Under the pieces are notes generated by a model. It was given only the letters and a program-made list of their open reading frames with translations. It did no database searches and was not told the origin of the DNA. Source: Paracoccus aminovorans (GTDB lineage Bacteria; Pseudomonadota; Alphaproteobacteria; Rhodobacterales; Rhodobacteraceae). From it: a stretch of 64,000 bases of DNA. Shown piece by piece: positions 52,488-61,610 of this stretch. Numbering within the stretch: the first letter of the stretch is position 1; each line of letters begins with the position of its first letter. The position numbers and the translations under genes were made by a program. Location of the stretch: the NCBI RefSeq assembly GCF_900005615.1, contig NZ_LN832562.1, forward strand, positions 620,001 to 684,000, read 5' to 3'.

Positions 52488-53476
52488 GCGGGGACCTCGC
52501 TGGGTTCAAGCTGGATGCAGGCGGCCGAGTGGCCTTGCGACATGGCGACGTGGCGGGGCTGGGCGGCGTGGCAGGCATCGACGGCCAGCGGGCAGCGCGG
52601 CGCGAAGGCGCAGCCGCGGCCGAGGTCGGTCAGCGCCGGCACGATGCCGGGGATCTCGGGCAGGTCGGCATCCGGGTCGGCGTCGACGCGCGGGATGCTG
52701 GCCAGCAAGCCGCGCGTATAGGGATGGCCGGGATTGTCCAGCACGGCGTCGGCCGACCCGCGCTCGATGACGCGGCCGGCATACATGACCGCGACCTTGT
52801 CGGCCATTTCCGCCACCGCGCCCATGTCATGGGTGATCAGGATGATGGCGGTGCCGGTCTTTTGCCGCAACTCGTCCAGCAGGCCGAAGATCTGCGCCTG
52901 CACGGTCACGTCCAGCGCCGTGGTCGGCTCGTCCGCGATCAGCAGCTTCGGCTCGCAGGACAGCGCCATGGCGATCATCACCCGCTGGCGCATGCCGCCG
53001 GAAAGCTGGTGCGGATAGGCGCGGGCGCGCAGTTCCGGCTCGGGGATGCCGACGGCGCGCAGCATGTCCACGGCGCGGGCGAAGGCGGCCCGGGGGCTGA
53101 CCTTCTGGTGCAGGCGCACCGCCTCGGCGATCTGCTCGCCGCAGGTGAAGACCGGATTGAGCGAGGTCATCGGCTCCTGGAAGATCATGGCGATGTCGCC
53201 GCCGCGGATTTTGCGCATCTCGGACTGGCGCAGCTTGGTCAGATCGCGGCCCTGGAACAGGATGCTGCCGCCGACCACCTTGCCGGGGGGCGAGGGGATC
53301 AGGCCCAGCACCGACAGTGCAGTCATGCTCTTGCCGCAGCCGGATTCGCCGACGATGGCCAGCAGCTCGCCCGGGGCGACGCTGAAGGACACGTCGTCCA
53401 GCACATGGGCCACGCCGCGCCGGGTGGCGAAATCGACCTTGAGGTTGCGGATGTCCAGAACGGGTTCGGTGGTCAT
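52484..53476 (-). CDS. Dipeptide/oligopeptide-type ABC ATPase (DppD-like)
   Basis: A 330-residue ATPase. Walker A is [20 protein letters not shown], the signature is [15 protein letters not shown], Walker B is [16 protein letters not shown] and the switch His is in [20 protein letters not shown]. The C-terminal block [20 protein letters not shown] marks the DppD/OppD group. It sits 3 bp after the permease gene and overlaps the DppF-like gene. Confidence 0.94.
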   Translation of the reverse strand: MTTEPVLDIRNLKVDFATRRGVAHVLDDVSFSVAPGELLAIVGESGCGKSMTALSVLGLIPSPPGKVVGGSILFQGRDLTKLRQSEMRKIRGGDIAMIFQEPMTSLNPVFTCGEQIAEAVRLHQKVSPRAAFARAVDMLRAVGIPEPELRARAYPHQLSGGMRQRVMIAMALSCEPKLLIADEPTTALDVTVQAQIFGLLDELRQKTGTAIILITHDMGAVAEMADKVAVMYAGRVIERGSADAVLDNPGHPYTRGLLASIPRVDADPDADLPEIPGIVPALTDLGRGCAFAPRCPLAVDACHAAQPRHVAMSQGHSAACIQLEPSEVPA

Positions 53477-53479
53477 GGC

Positions 53480-54358
53480 TCAGCGCTCCCTCATCCGGGG
53501 GTTGAAGGCGTCGTTCAGCCCGTCGCCGACCAGGCTGACGCCCAGCACGGTCAGGAAGATCATCGCCCCTGGCAGTGTCACCACCCACCATGCGTCCAGC
53601 AGGTATTCCCGGCCCGAACCGATCATCAGCCCCCAGGACATGAGGTTCGGGTCCGAGAGGCCCAGGAAGCTGAGCCCGGCCTCGAACAGGATCGCCATGC
53701 CGATGGTCAGCGTGGCCGAGACGATCAGCGGCGGCAGGGCATTGGGCAGGATGACGCGCCAGATGATGTTGCCGTCGCCGGCGCCGATGGCGCGCATGGC
53801 GCTGACATATTCCAGCGTGCGGATGCGGCGGAACTCGGACCGGGTCAGGCGCGCGGTCTGCGGCCAGCTGACGATGCCGATGGCCAGCGCCACGTTCACC
53901 AGCGTCGGCTGGAACAGCGTCACCACGACCATGGCGAACAGCAAGGGTGGCAACACCTGGAAGAACTCGGTCACGCGCATCAGCATGTCGTCCACCCAGC
54001 CGCCGTAGAAACCGGCATAGGCGCCGATCAGCACCCCGATCAGCATGGTGATCAGCGCTGCGGCAAAACCCACGGCCAGTGTGGCGCTGCCGCCCGCGAT
54101 CAGCCCGGCCAGGATGTCGCGGCCCAGGTTGTCGGTGCCCAGCGGGATCGTCGCCTCTTCGCCGGGCGGCGTCAGCGGCGCCCAGACGATCTCGAACGGA
54201 TCGACCTGGTAGAGATGGGGTCCGGCGAAGGTCATTGCCATGACCAGGATCAGCAGCGCCAGGCCCAGCATGGCCGAGGGGCTGCGGCGAAAGATGTCCC
54301 AGGCTTCGGCCATGGGACCGCGGGCGGCTGGAACCGAGGTTCTGGCGGGCGCGGTCAT
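53480..54358 (-). CDS. Dipeptide-type ABC permease (DppC-like)
   Basis: A 292-residue permease with an N-terminal cytoplasmic stretch, a first helix ([18 protein letters not shown]) and the classical DppC arrangement. The conserved loop reads [20 protein letters not shown] with [23 protein letters not shown] 54358 lies 4 bp after the DppB-like stop; an upstream TTG at 54379 would overlap that gene. It forms the channel with the DppB-like protein. Confidence 0.92.
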   Translation of the reverse strand: MTAPARTSVPAARGPMAEAWDIFRRSPSAMLGLALLILVMAMTFAGPHLYQVDPFEIVWAPLTPPGEEATIPLGTDNLGRDILAGLIAGGSATLAVGFAAALITMLIGVLIGAYAGFYGGWVDDMLMRVTEFFQVLPPLLFAMVVVTLFQPTLVNVALAIGIVSWPQTARLTRSEFRRIRTLEYVSAMRAIGAGDGNIIWRVILPNALPPLIVSATLTIGMAILFEAGLSFLGLSDPNLMSWGLMIGSGREYLLDAWWVVTLPGAMIFLTVLGVSLVGDGLNDAFNPRMRER

Positions 54359-54362
54359 GTCT

Positions 54363-55334
54363 CTAGCGTCCTCCGGCAAGGCGCGGGTCCAGCAGGCGCG
54401 ACACGAAGTCGGTCAGCAGGTTCGCGATGATGACGATCAGGGTGGAGAAGAACAGGATGCCCAGCACGGTCGGATAGTCGCGCGCCAGGATCGACTGGAA
54501 GGCCAGTGTGCCGAGGCCGGGCCAGCTGAACACCGTCTCGACCAGCACCGCGCCCGAGATGATGGCGCCGAACTGCATCCCGGCGACGGTCACGACCGGC
54601 AACAGCGCGTTGCGGAAGGCGTGGCGGCCGAAGACCTGCCGCTCGCTGACGCCCTTGGCGCGGGCGGTGCGGATGTAGTCGGCGCCCAGCACCTCCAGCA
54701 TCGAGGCGCGGGTCAGCCGGCTGTATTGCGCCAGATAGACCAGCCCCAGCGTCAGCGCCGGCAGCACCAGGTGATGGGCGATGTCCAGCACCCGGCTCAG
54801 GAAGCCGCCCTGTTTCACCACGTCGATCATGCCGGCGATGGGGAACAGCGGGATGGTGGCGCCGAACAGGATCACCAGCATCAGCCCGGTCCAGAACACC
54901 GGCGCCGAATAGCCCACCAGCGACAGCACCGTGACCACCGCCGAGGCGATGCCGCGCGGGTTGCGCGAGGCCAGCATCCCCAGCCGCGTGCCGACGATCA
55001 GCGCGAAACCCAGCGCGGTCGCCACCAGCAGCATGGTCGGCCCCAGCCGCGACAGGATCAGATCGACCACCGGGCGGTTGTAGTAATAGGACATGCCCAG
55101 GTCGCCCTGCAGCGCGCGGCCCAGATACAGCCCCAGCTGGGTCAGCAGCGGCTTGTCCAGCCCGTATTGCTGGCGGATCGCGGCCATGACCTCGGCGCTG
55201 GCGCCGCCCATCTCGCCGGCGATGACCTCGGCCGGATCGCCGGGGGCAAGCTGGATCAGCAGGAAGTTCAGGACAAGGACAGCGAGGATCAGGGCAGCCG
55301 CATAGAGCAGCTGCCGCAGGATACGTCGAAACAT
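54363..55334 (-). CDS. Dipeptide-type ABC permease (DppB-like)
   Basis: A 323-residue permease beginning FRRILRQLLYAAALILAVLV, the usual DppB first helix, followed by the periplasmic LLIQLAPGDPAEVIAG. The EAA-type loop is YIRTARAKGVSERQVFGRHA with FRNALLPVVTVAGMQFG, and VETVFSWPGLGTLAF lies near the end. It follows the binding-protein gene by 18 bp. The subunit set of the operon is complete. Confidence 0.94.
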   Translation of the reverse strand: MFRRILRQLLYAAALILAVLVLNFLLIQLAPGDPAEVIAGEMGGASAEVMAAIRQQYGLDKPLLTQLGLYLGRALQGDLGMSYYYNRPVVDLILSRLGPTMLLVATALGFALIVGTRLGMLASRNPRGIASAVVTVLSLVGYSAPVFWTGLMLVILFGATIPLFPIAGMIDVVKQGGFLSRVLDIAHHLVLPALTLGLVYLAQYSRLTRASMLEVLGADYIRTARAKGVSERQVFGRHAFRNALLPVVTVAGMQFGAIISGAVLVETVFSWPGLGTLAFQSILARDYPTVLGILFFSTLIVIIANLLTDFVSRLLDPRLAGGR

Positions 55335-55352
55335 CGGGATTGCCTCCGCCGG

Positions 55353-56945
55353 TTACTGCTTCAGCCAGACCTCATCCATCGGCCCCATCGTCCCCCAGAT
55401 CGAGACGGGCGGGTTCTGCACGGCCTGCGAATAGACCGTGTGATAGGGCACTTCGTTGATGAAATGGATCGGGATGTCGGTGGTGATCTGCTTGAACGCC
55501 TGGGCGTAAAGCTGCTGGCGCTTGGCCAGGTCCGCTTCGACCCCGGCGGCGTTCATCAGCTTGTCCACCTCTTCGTTGCAATATTGCTGGGTGTTGGACC
55601 AGATGATGCCCTCGCGGATGTTCGAGCACAGATAGGTCCGGTTCACCCCGATCACCGGGTCGCCCCAGTTGAAGACCTGGTCCATGGTCATGTCGAAGTC
55701 ATACGAGGACACGCGCTGCGACCAAGTCGGGAAGTCCGGCGAGGACCGCACGGTGACCGCGATCCCGACCTTGGCCAGCGCCGCCTTGACATATTCGGCG
55801 ACGGCGCGTTGCTGTTCCTCGATGTCGGGCATGTAGTCGATGCGCAGCGCCAGCTTTTGCCCGCCCTCGCCGAAGCCAGCCTCGGCCAGAAGCGCCTTGG
55901 ACTTGTCGAGGTCGAAGTCGTAGCGCTCGACATCTTCGGTATAGAAGGGGCTGCCCTGCACGACCGGCTCGATCGAGGGCTTGGACAGGCCCGAATGCAG
56001 CGCCTTGGTGACGAAGTCGCGGTCGATGGCATAGGCGATGGCCTGGCGGACCCGCACGTCCGACAGCGCCGGATGCTTGGTGTTGAAGGCCAGCCAGTTC
56101 AACGGGCCGATGCCGGCATAACCCTTGTCGGTCACGGTCAGGTTGCCGGATTTTTCCAGCCGCCGGATCAGGCGGGTGCCGTCGAGCAGCGGGAACATCT
56201 GCGCCTCGCCCGATTCCAGCGCCAGCACGCCCGAGTTGGCGTCCTGGTATTGCCGGATCACGATGCGGTCCAGATAGGGCTTCCCTTCCAGGAAGAAGCC
56301 GTCATAGCGCTCCAGGATGATGTGCTGGCCGGGCTCGAACTCGACCACCTTGAAGGGGCCCGAGCCGACCGGCAGGTTGTTCTTGGGGTTCGACTTGATG
56401 TCCTGGCCGTCGTCGAAGACGTGCTTGGGCAGGATCGGCGTCAGCGAGGCCGACAGCACCAGCAGGATCGCCGGATGCGGCTGCTTCATGCGGATGACCA
56501 CGGTCTGCGGATCGGGCGCCTCGAAAGCCTCGACCGGCGCGAGCATGGTCGAGAACGGGTGGTTCTCCTTGACCACGCCCAGCGACCAGATCACGTCCTC
56601 GGCGGTGATGGGCGAGCCGTCGTGGAAGGTCGCGCCCTGGCGCAGTTTCAGCGTCAGCACCTTGCTGTCGTCGCTGAATTCCCAGCTTTCGGCCAGATAG
56701 GGCTGCGGGGTGAAATCCTCGCCATAGCGCAGCAGCGTGGCAAAGATCTGCGCCGCCGGCACGGCGGTCGCGACGCCCGACTGCACGGCCGAGTTCAGGT
56801 GGCGCGGCTTGTGCACGGACGCCAGCACCAGCGTTCCGCCCTTTTGCGCCTCTTGGGCGGAAAGCGCGGGGGCGGTGGCCAGGGCGGTCAGCGCGACGGC
56901 ACCGGCCAGCAGGAAACGACGCGAGAAGGCGGGGGGAAGGGTCAT
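55353..56945 (-). CDS. Dipeptide/oligopeptide-type ABC binding protein
   Basis: A 530-residue periplasmic binding protein (SBP_bac_5). The signal peptide FSRRFLLAGAVALTALATAP ends near ALSAQ, with a twin-arginine-like RRFLL. The family signature region LRYGEDFTPQPYLAESWEFS is followed by LRQGATFHDGSPITAEDVIW and YAIDRDFVTKALHSG. It is the first gene of the operon. The 107-bp gap upstream separates it from a LysR gene on the same strand. The ligand may be a peptide or another small compound related to the nearby amidohydrolase. Confidence 0.93.
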   Translation of the reverse strand: MTLPPAFSRRFLLAGAVALTALATAPALSAQEAQKGGTLVLASVHKPRHLNSAVQSGVATAVPAAQIFATLLRYGEDFTPQPYLAESWEFSDDSKVLTLKLRQGATFHDGSPITAEDVIWSLGVVKENHPFSTMLAPVEAFEAPDPQTVVIRMKQPHPAILLVLSASLTPILPKHVFDDGQDIKSNPKNNLPVGSGPFKVVEFEPGQHIILERYDGFFLEGKPYLDRIVIRQYQDANSGVLALESGEAQMFPLLDGTRLIRRLEKSGNLTVTDKGYAGIGPLNWLAFNTKHPALSDVRVRQAIAYAIDRDFVTKALHSGLSKPSIEPVVQGSPFYTEDVERYDFDLDKSKALLAEAGFGEGGQKLALRIDYMPDIEEQQRAVAEYVKAALAKVGIAVTVRSSPDFPTWSQRVSSYDFDMTMDQVFNWGDPVIGVNRTYLCSNIREGIIWSNTQQYCNEEVDKLMNAAGVEADLAKRQQLYAQAFKQITTDIPIHFINEVPYHTVYSQAVQNPPVSIWGTMGPMDEVWLKQ

Positions 56946-57052
56946 CTGGTTCTCCGTGTTGGATGCGCGGCAAATTCTGGGCGTTGACGCTGCGTCCTAC
57001 AGATCGGGCATGGGGGGGCTTTTCGGCAAATGCATTTTTGCGCCCGAATTCC

Positions 57053-57997
57053 TCAGAAATCCTGTGGAAGGTAGGGACGCACGAAGGCGCGGTCGAATTC
57101 GCCGCGCATCGCCTGCAATTCGCAAGTGGCGATAATCGCTTCGCAAACCGCCGTCAGATTGACGTCGCGCCGGGTCAGCACCCCGGCGCGCGGGGCATCG
57201 TGTTCGCCGGCCAGCGGCAGGCGCACCAGATCGCCGCGGGCATAGGTCTGCTTGCTCATCGGGCGGATGTTGAAGATGCCGTAGCACATGCCGGCCGCGA
57301 TCAGCGCCCGCATCATGTCGGTCGAACGCGCCGAATAGGCCACGTTCGGCTTGAGGCCCCGCGTCGCGAACAGGTCCATCAGGTAGCGCCGCGACAGGTC
57401 TAGGTCCAGCACCACCAGCGGCTCGGGCGCAAGCTGCTCCAGCGTGACGAAGCGGCCGCTGGCCAGCGGATGCGACGCCGGCAGCGCGGCATGGGGGTGG
57501 CCGACGAAAAGCGGCAGGAAGCGATAGGCCAGTTCGTTGATCAGCCCGTAGCAGAAGGCGAAATCGGCGTCGCCGGTATCGACGGCGCGCACCACCTCCT
57601 CCCAGTTGCCCTCGACCACCTCGATCATCAGGTTCGGATAGCGCTCGCGCACCTCGCACAGGATCGTGGGCAGCAGGATCGGCGCCAGCGGCGTGAAGCA
57701 GGCGATGCGGGCGGTGCCGTCGATGCGCTGCTCCAGGTCGGCGATCTTGCCGTCGAACCGCGCCTGCGCCACCAGCAGCAGCCGGATCTCGTCGATGATC
57801 TTGCGCCCGAAACTGGTAGCTCCGATCCCGCGCGAGGGCACCCGGGCAAAGACCGGCTGGCCCAGCTGCGCCTCGATATGGTCGATGGCGGCGGCGATGG
57901 ACGAGGGCGAGACCGCCAGTGCCTCCGCGGCGGCGGTGATCGACTGGTGCCGTTCGGCTGCCTCGATATAGCGCAGGTGCTTCAGGGTGTAGTGCAT
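57053..57997 (-). CDS. LysR-family regulator
   Basis: A 314-residue LysR protein. The helix-turn-helix is LKHLRYIEAAERHQSITAAA with LAVSPSSIAAAIDHIEAQLG at residues 5-44. The effector domain includes GTARIACFTPLAPILLPTIL and RSTDMMRALIAAGMCYGIFN. ATG 57997 is preceded by GAGGGATGG; the frame is open to 58045. It is divergent from the amidohydrolase-CobW pair and lies upstream of the ABC operon on the same strand, so it may link peptide uptake and the hydrolase. Confidence 0.92.
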   Translation of the reverse strand: MHYTLKHLRYIEAAERHQSITAAAEALAVSPSSIAAAIDHIEAQLGQPVFARVPSRGIGATSFGRKIIDEIRLLLVAQARFDGKIADLEQRIDGTARIACFTPLAPILLPTILCEVRERYPNLMIEVVEGNWEEVVRAVDTGDADFAFCYGLINELAYRFLPLFVGHPHAALPASHPLASGRFVTLEQLAPEPLVVLDLDLSRRYLMDLFATRGLKPNVAYSARSTDMMRALIAAGMCYGIFNIRPMSKQTYARGDLVRLPLAGEHDAPRAGVLTRRDVNLTAVCEAIIATCELQAMRGEFDRAFVRPYLPQDF

Positions 57998-58026
57998 CCA
58001 TCCCTCAGGAAAATACCGGAAATCCC

Positions 58027-58047
58027 GCGTAATTATGCATTTCACGC
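58027..58047. promoter_or_regulatory. Candidate LysR-binding dyad
   Basis: GCGT at 58027-58030 and ACGC at 58044-58047 flank an AT-rich core containing ATGCAT (58035-58040) in the 104-bp gap between the LysR gene and the amidohydrolase. It is the only AT-rich dyad there. Weak but plausible. Confidence 0.35.
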
Positions 58048-58101
58048 AGGATGTTTGTCACGGCTAATCTGCCCGCGAAGCCCGATCCGACGGAGAACCG
58101 C

Positions 58102-59736
58102 ATGATCCCGACCGTTTTTTCAGCACGCCGCATCATCACCATGGACCCGTCGCGCCCCGAGGCGACGCATGTGATGGTGTCCCATGACGGGCGCATCCTC
58201 GCGGTCGGGGGACCGGACGAGATGCGCGACCGGGGCGAGGTTCGCCACGACGACCGATTCGCCGACAAGGTGCTGATGCCCGGCTTCGTCGAGGGCCACG
58301 CCCATCTGATGGAGGGCTCGGTGTGGCGCTTTACCTATCTGGGGCATTACGACCGCGTGGCCCCGGACGGCCGGCTGTGGCAGGGCATCACTAGCACAAA
58401 CGCGCTGGTCGACCGCCTGCGCGACCGCGCCCAGGAACTGGGCGACGGACCCGTCGTCGGCTGGGGCTTCGATCCGCTTTTCGTGCCGGGCGACCGGCTG
58501 TCGCGGCTGGACCTCGACCGGGTCTCGACCACGCGGCCGGTGGTGGTGCTGCATTCCAACATGCACCTGCTGACCGCCAACAGCGTGGCCATGGATCTGG
58601 CCGGCTATGACGAGAACACCGACGTGCCCGGCGTCATCCACACCGAGGACGGCGGGTTGCATGGCGAGCTGCACGAGATGGGCGCCATGTTCCCGGTCAT
58701 GCGCCGGGTCGGCGCCAGCTTCCGCGCCATGGGCGGCGACCCCGAGGGGATCTGGAACTTCGCCCGCTCGGCCTGCCGGGCGGGGGTCACCACCTCGACC
58801 GACCTGCTGAACGAGCTGTCCGACGAGGCGATGGCCGATCTTCTCTCTACCACGGCCGAGGACGGCTTCCCGCTGCGGCTGGTGCCGATGCTGTCGGCGC
58901 TGGCTCTGCCGCCCGAGGCGGTGGGACCGCGCGCTCAGGCGTTGCGGGCGCAATCGACCGACCGGGTGCGGCTGGGCGGGGTCAAGATCGTCACCGACGG
59001 CTCGATCCAGGGCTTTACCGCGCAACTGCTGGCGCCGGGCTATCACCGCGGCACCGACAACGGCATCTGGAACATCGCCCCCGAGGCGCTGAACGCCATG
59101 GTGGACGACCTGAACCGGCAGGGCATCCAGATGCATATCCACGTCAACGGCGACGGCGCCAGCCTAGCCGCCATCGAGGCGCTGGAGGCGGCGCTGGCCG
59201 GCCATTTCCGCCCCGACCACCGCCATGTGCTGCAGCATTGCCAGATGGCCGACCGCGCCCAGCTGCGCCGCATCGCCGCGCTGCAATGCTGCGTGAACCT
59301 GTTCGCCAACCACCTGTATTACTTCGGCGACAAGCATTACGAGATCACCATGGGCCCCGAGCGCGCCTGCCGGCTGAACCCCTGCGCCAGCGCGCTGGAA
59401 ATGGGCATTCCGCTGGCGATCCATTCCGACGCGCCGATCACGCCGCTGGCGCCGCTGGTCACCGCCTGGTGCGCGGTCAACCGCCAGACCGACAGCGGCC
59501 GGCAGCTGGGGACCTCGGAACGCATCCCGCTGGACGCGGCGCTTTACGCCATCACCCTGGGCGCGGCCCATACGCTGAAACTGGACGGCGAGCTGGGCTC
59601 GGTCGAGGTCGGCAAGCGCGCCGATTTCGCCGTGCTCGAGGACGACCCCCACGCGCTTGGCCCCGAGCGGCTGCGCGAGGTCCGGGTCTGGGGCACCGTC
59701 TTCGGCGGCACCCCGGTCGCGGCCGGGTCGTTCTGA
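58102..59736 (+). CDS. Metal-dependent amidohydrolase (YtcJ-like, Amidohydro_3)
   Basis: A 544-residue hydrolase of the Amidohydro_3/YtcJ group. Metal-binding blocks are KVLMPGFVEGHAHLMEGSVW (HxH, at about residues 59-78), MHIHVNGDGASLAAIEALEA and VLQHCQMADRAQLRRI (His), and AIHSDAPITPLAPLVTAW (Asp). The expected metal-bridging Lys region is VRLGGVKIVTDGSIQGFTAQ. ATG 58102 follows CGGAG. The next gene, a CobW-type GTPase, starts 2 bp later and may supply the metal. The substrate is unknown. Confidence 0.9.
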   Translation: MIPTVFSARRIITMDPSRPEATHVMVSHDGRILAVGGPDEMRDRGEVRHDDRFADKVLMPGFVEGHAHLMEGSVWRFTYLGHYDRVAPDGRLWQGITSTNALVDRLRDRAQELGDGPVVGWGFDPLFVPGDRLSRLDLDRVSTTRPVVVLHSNMHLLTANSVAMDLAGYDENTDVPGVIHTEDGGLHGELHEMGAMFPVMRRVGASFRAMGGDPEGIWNFARSACRAGVTTSTDLLNELSDEAMADLLSTTAEDGFPLRLVPMLSALALPPEAVGPRAQALRAQSTDRVRLGGVKIVTDGSIQGFTAQLLAPGYHRGTDNGIWNIAPEALNAMVDDLNRQGIQMHIHVNGDGASLAAIEALEAALAGHFRPDHRHVLQHCQMADRAQLRRIAALQCCVNLFANHLYYFGDKHYEITMGPERACRLNPCASALEMGIPLAIHSDAPITPLAPLVTAWCAVNRQTDSGRQLGTSERIPLDAALYAITLGAAHTLKLDGELGSVEVGKRADFAVLEDDPHALGPERLREVRVWGTVFGGTPVAAGSF

Positions 59737-59738
59737 CC

Positions 59739-60674
59739 ATGGCGCCGCCGCTGCCCGTCAACCTGCTCTGCGGCTATCTGGGCGCAGGCAAGACCACGCT
59801 GTTGAACCGGCTGCTGGACCGGCAGGGCGAGCGCATCCTGGTCATGGTCAACGATTTCGGCGACATCGCGGTCGATGCGGCGCTGATCGCCGGCCGCTCG
59901 GCCGATACGATCCAGCTCAGCAACGGCTGCATCTGCTGCTCGATGGGCGGCGGGCTGTTCGACGCCTTCGAGCGGGCGCTGAGCCTGCGCGACCGGGTGA
60001 ACCGGCTGGTCATCGAGGCCAGCGGCGTGGCCGAGCCGCGGCGGCTGGCCGCCTTCGCCCTGGCCGAGCCCGAGCTGGACTGCCGGGCGGTGGTGGCCGT
60101 GGTCGATCCGCAAAGCCTGGCCGAGCGGCTGGCCGATCCCCGCATCGGCAAGGTTGCCGAGAGCCAGATCCGCGGCGCCGATGCCGTCTTCCTGTCGCGC
60201 GCCGACATCGCCGGTCGTGCGGCGCTGCGCCGCACGGCACGGCTGGTCGCCCGGCTCAACCCGCTGGCCAGCCAGCATGTGGCGCTGGACGGCGACTTCA
60301 TGCAGGCATTGGCGGCGCCCCATGACGGCCGCAGCCTTGCGGCCCTGGCCCCGGATCCCGACCATGGGCGGCTGTTCGCTAGCCGCACGATCAGCCTGGC
60401 CCCGCCCCCGGATCGCGAGCAGCTCGTCGCGATCATCGACCGGCACCGGCGGGCGGTCCACCGGCTCAAGGGCTATGTCCTGCTGCCCGGCTCGGACGGC
60501 CCGCACCTTCTGCAGCTTGCCGGGGGTTTGCTGTCGCTGAACCCGTCCGCCCCGCCCGAGGGCATGGTCGCGAACCGGCTGGTCGCCATCTCGCCGGATG
60601 CGGAAGCGCTGGCGCAACTGGCCGCCGATCTCGCGTTCTCGCCGTCTTGCCCAGTCCCGGCCCGGTCCGGCTGA
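59739..60674 (+). CDS. CobW-type GTPase, putative metal chaperone
   Basis: A 311-residue G3E GTPase. It has Walker A NLLCGYLGAGKTTLLNRLLD at residues 8-27, the metal-binding CxCC motif in SNGCICCSMGGGLFDAF, and the E-S/A-SG motif in LVIEASGVAEPRRLAAFALA. The GTP-specificity region (usually NKxD) reads LSRADIAG, a variation. The C-terminal domain is shorter than in CobW itself and contains VHRLKGYVLLPG. Cotranscription with a metal-dependent amidohydrolase suggests that it delivers the metal (zinc is commonest) to that enzyme. That role is inferred. Confidence 0.88.
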   Translation: MAPPLPVNLLCGYLGAGKTTLLNRLLDRQGERILVMVNDFGDIAVDAALIAGRSADTIQLSNGCICCSMGGGLFDAFERALSLRDRVNRLVIEASGVAEPRRLAAFALAEPELDCRAVVAVVDPQSLAERLADPRIGKVAESQIRGADAVFLSRADIAGRAALRRTARLVARLNPLASQHVALDGDFMQALAAPHDGRSLAALAPDPDHGRLFASRTISLAPPPDREQLVAIIDRHRRAVHRLKGYVLLPGSDGPHLLQLAGGLLSLNPSAPPEGMVANRLVAISPDAEALAQLAADLAFSPSCPVPARSG

Positions 60675-61009
60675 TTGCGGGGCATGCGCCCGCCAGATCA
60701 GGCCCGCCTTCCGCGGCTCGTCCTCAAGCTCCAGCTCCTCGGCACGTTTCAGCGGCGGCACCTCGCGCCAATGCGCGATGGCGATGTTCGGATATGCCAT
60801 TCCAGGTTGCGGCATCAGGCCGCCCGCTTGGCAAAGGCCGGCGCGTTGTGGCGTGGAGGCCGGTCAGCCGCAGCGGGACCTGACGTTGAGAACGCACGAC
60901 ATTGCTGTGCAGTTGCCCCATAACCAAGGCCGGAGCCTCGAACAGACGACTTGCACGTTTCATCGACGGCGGGTGAGATTCCGCTTTTACTTGTCACCGT
61001 TTTTTGCTT
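60675..61009. other. Unassigned region after the CobW-type gene
   Basis: On the minus strand, 60815 down to about 60673 reads MAYPNIAIAHWREVPPLKRA then EELELEDEPRKAGLIWRAHA, which looks like real protein but has no recognised family and no clear end. It may be a gene fragment. The rest shows nothing. No terminator for the CobW-type gene is evident. Confidence 0.35.
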
Positions 61010-61258
61010 TCGCGGTGTAGTGAAGCGATCCTTTCAGTGGCCTGGAAGGAGGCTCTGGCAAGTTCGTCAAGGGAGCGGCATGACAACCGGTCCCAAGGAG
61101 CCTCGTTCAAGGGTGCCGCGCGAGCCAAGGTGGGGACGCTCAGACGTCATAGTCTGCCGCCGCTGGACCGACTCTAGGCCAGTTTTCCGTCCGACGCCTT
61201 CGGCCTTGCATCGCTGTCTTCAACGCCACCGGATACCGCGTTTGTCCAGCAGGGCCTG
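61010..61258 (+). pseudogene. IS481-family remnant, related to the copy near 11 kb
   Basis: The stretch around CAAGTTCGTCA and the later codons TGPKEPRS and SALHRCLQRHRIPRL match the start and an internal block of the IS481 transposase at 10984-12049. Non-coding bases before the start also match. About 250 bp survive, in mixed frames, with no catalytic core. Confidence 0.6.
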
Positions 61259-61610
61259 ATGGTAGGTTTGCCCGCAGGTTCACGCTTCGCACGATCGCTC
61301 GTGGCCGTGCCGGCGTCGAGCCGTGGTGCCGCCACCGGTCCAGGGCCCTTGGCGAGGGCGGGAGAAAAGATCCAGACGCTCGCGCAATGGAGCCGGCCCG
61401 GCGCCGTCCAGATGCAGGGGATGTCGGCCCCTCCTCCGCTCCGGCTGGATCCGCAGCCATGCGACAGCAAACCGCTCCGTTCACTTTTTTGCGGGTCGGA
61501 CGGAACCCGCGACGCTGGTGCTTCATTCGTCGTCATGGCTTCGCCAAGATGGGCGAGGACGTGCTTCATGCGCGGTCTGACGAAGTCGATAATCAGGAAA
61601 GGGTCATGGA
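61259..61610. other. Leader region of the Hint-domain gene
   Basis: I see no gene here. The stretch presumably contains the promoter of the Hint-domain gene; AAAGGG lies about 8 bases before its ATG. Short plus-strand frames across it lack family features. Confidence 0.4.

Noticed and set aside
51546..54430. Long plus-strand open frames over the ABC transporter genes
   Set aside because: Shadows of well-supported minus-strand ATPase and permease genes, with His/Gln/Asp-rich composition typical of antisense translation.
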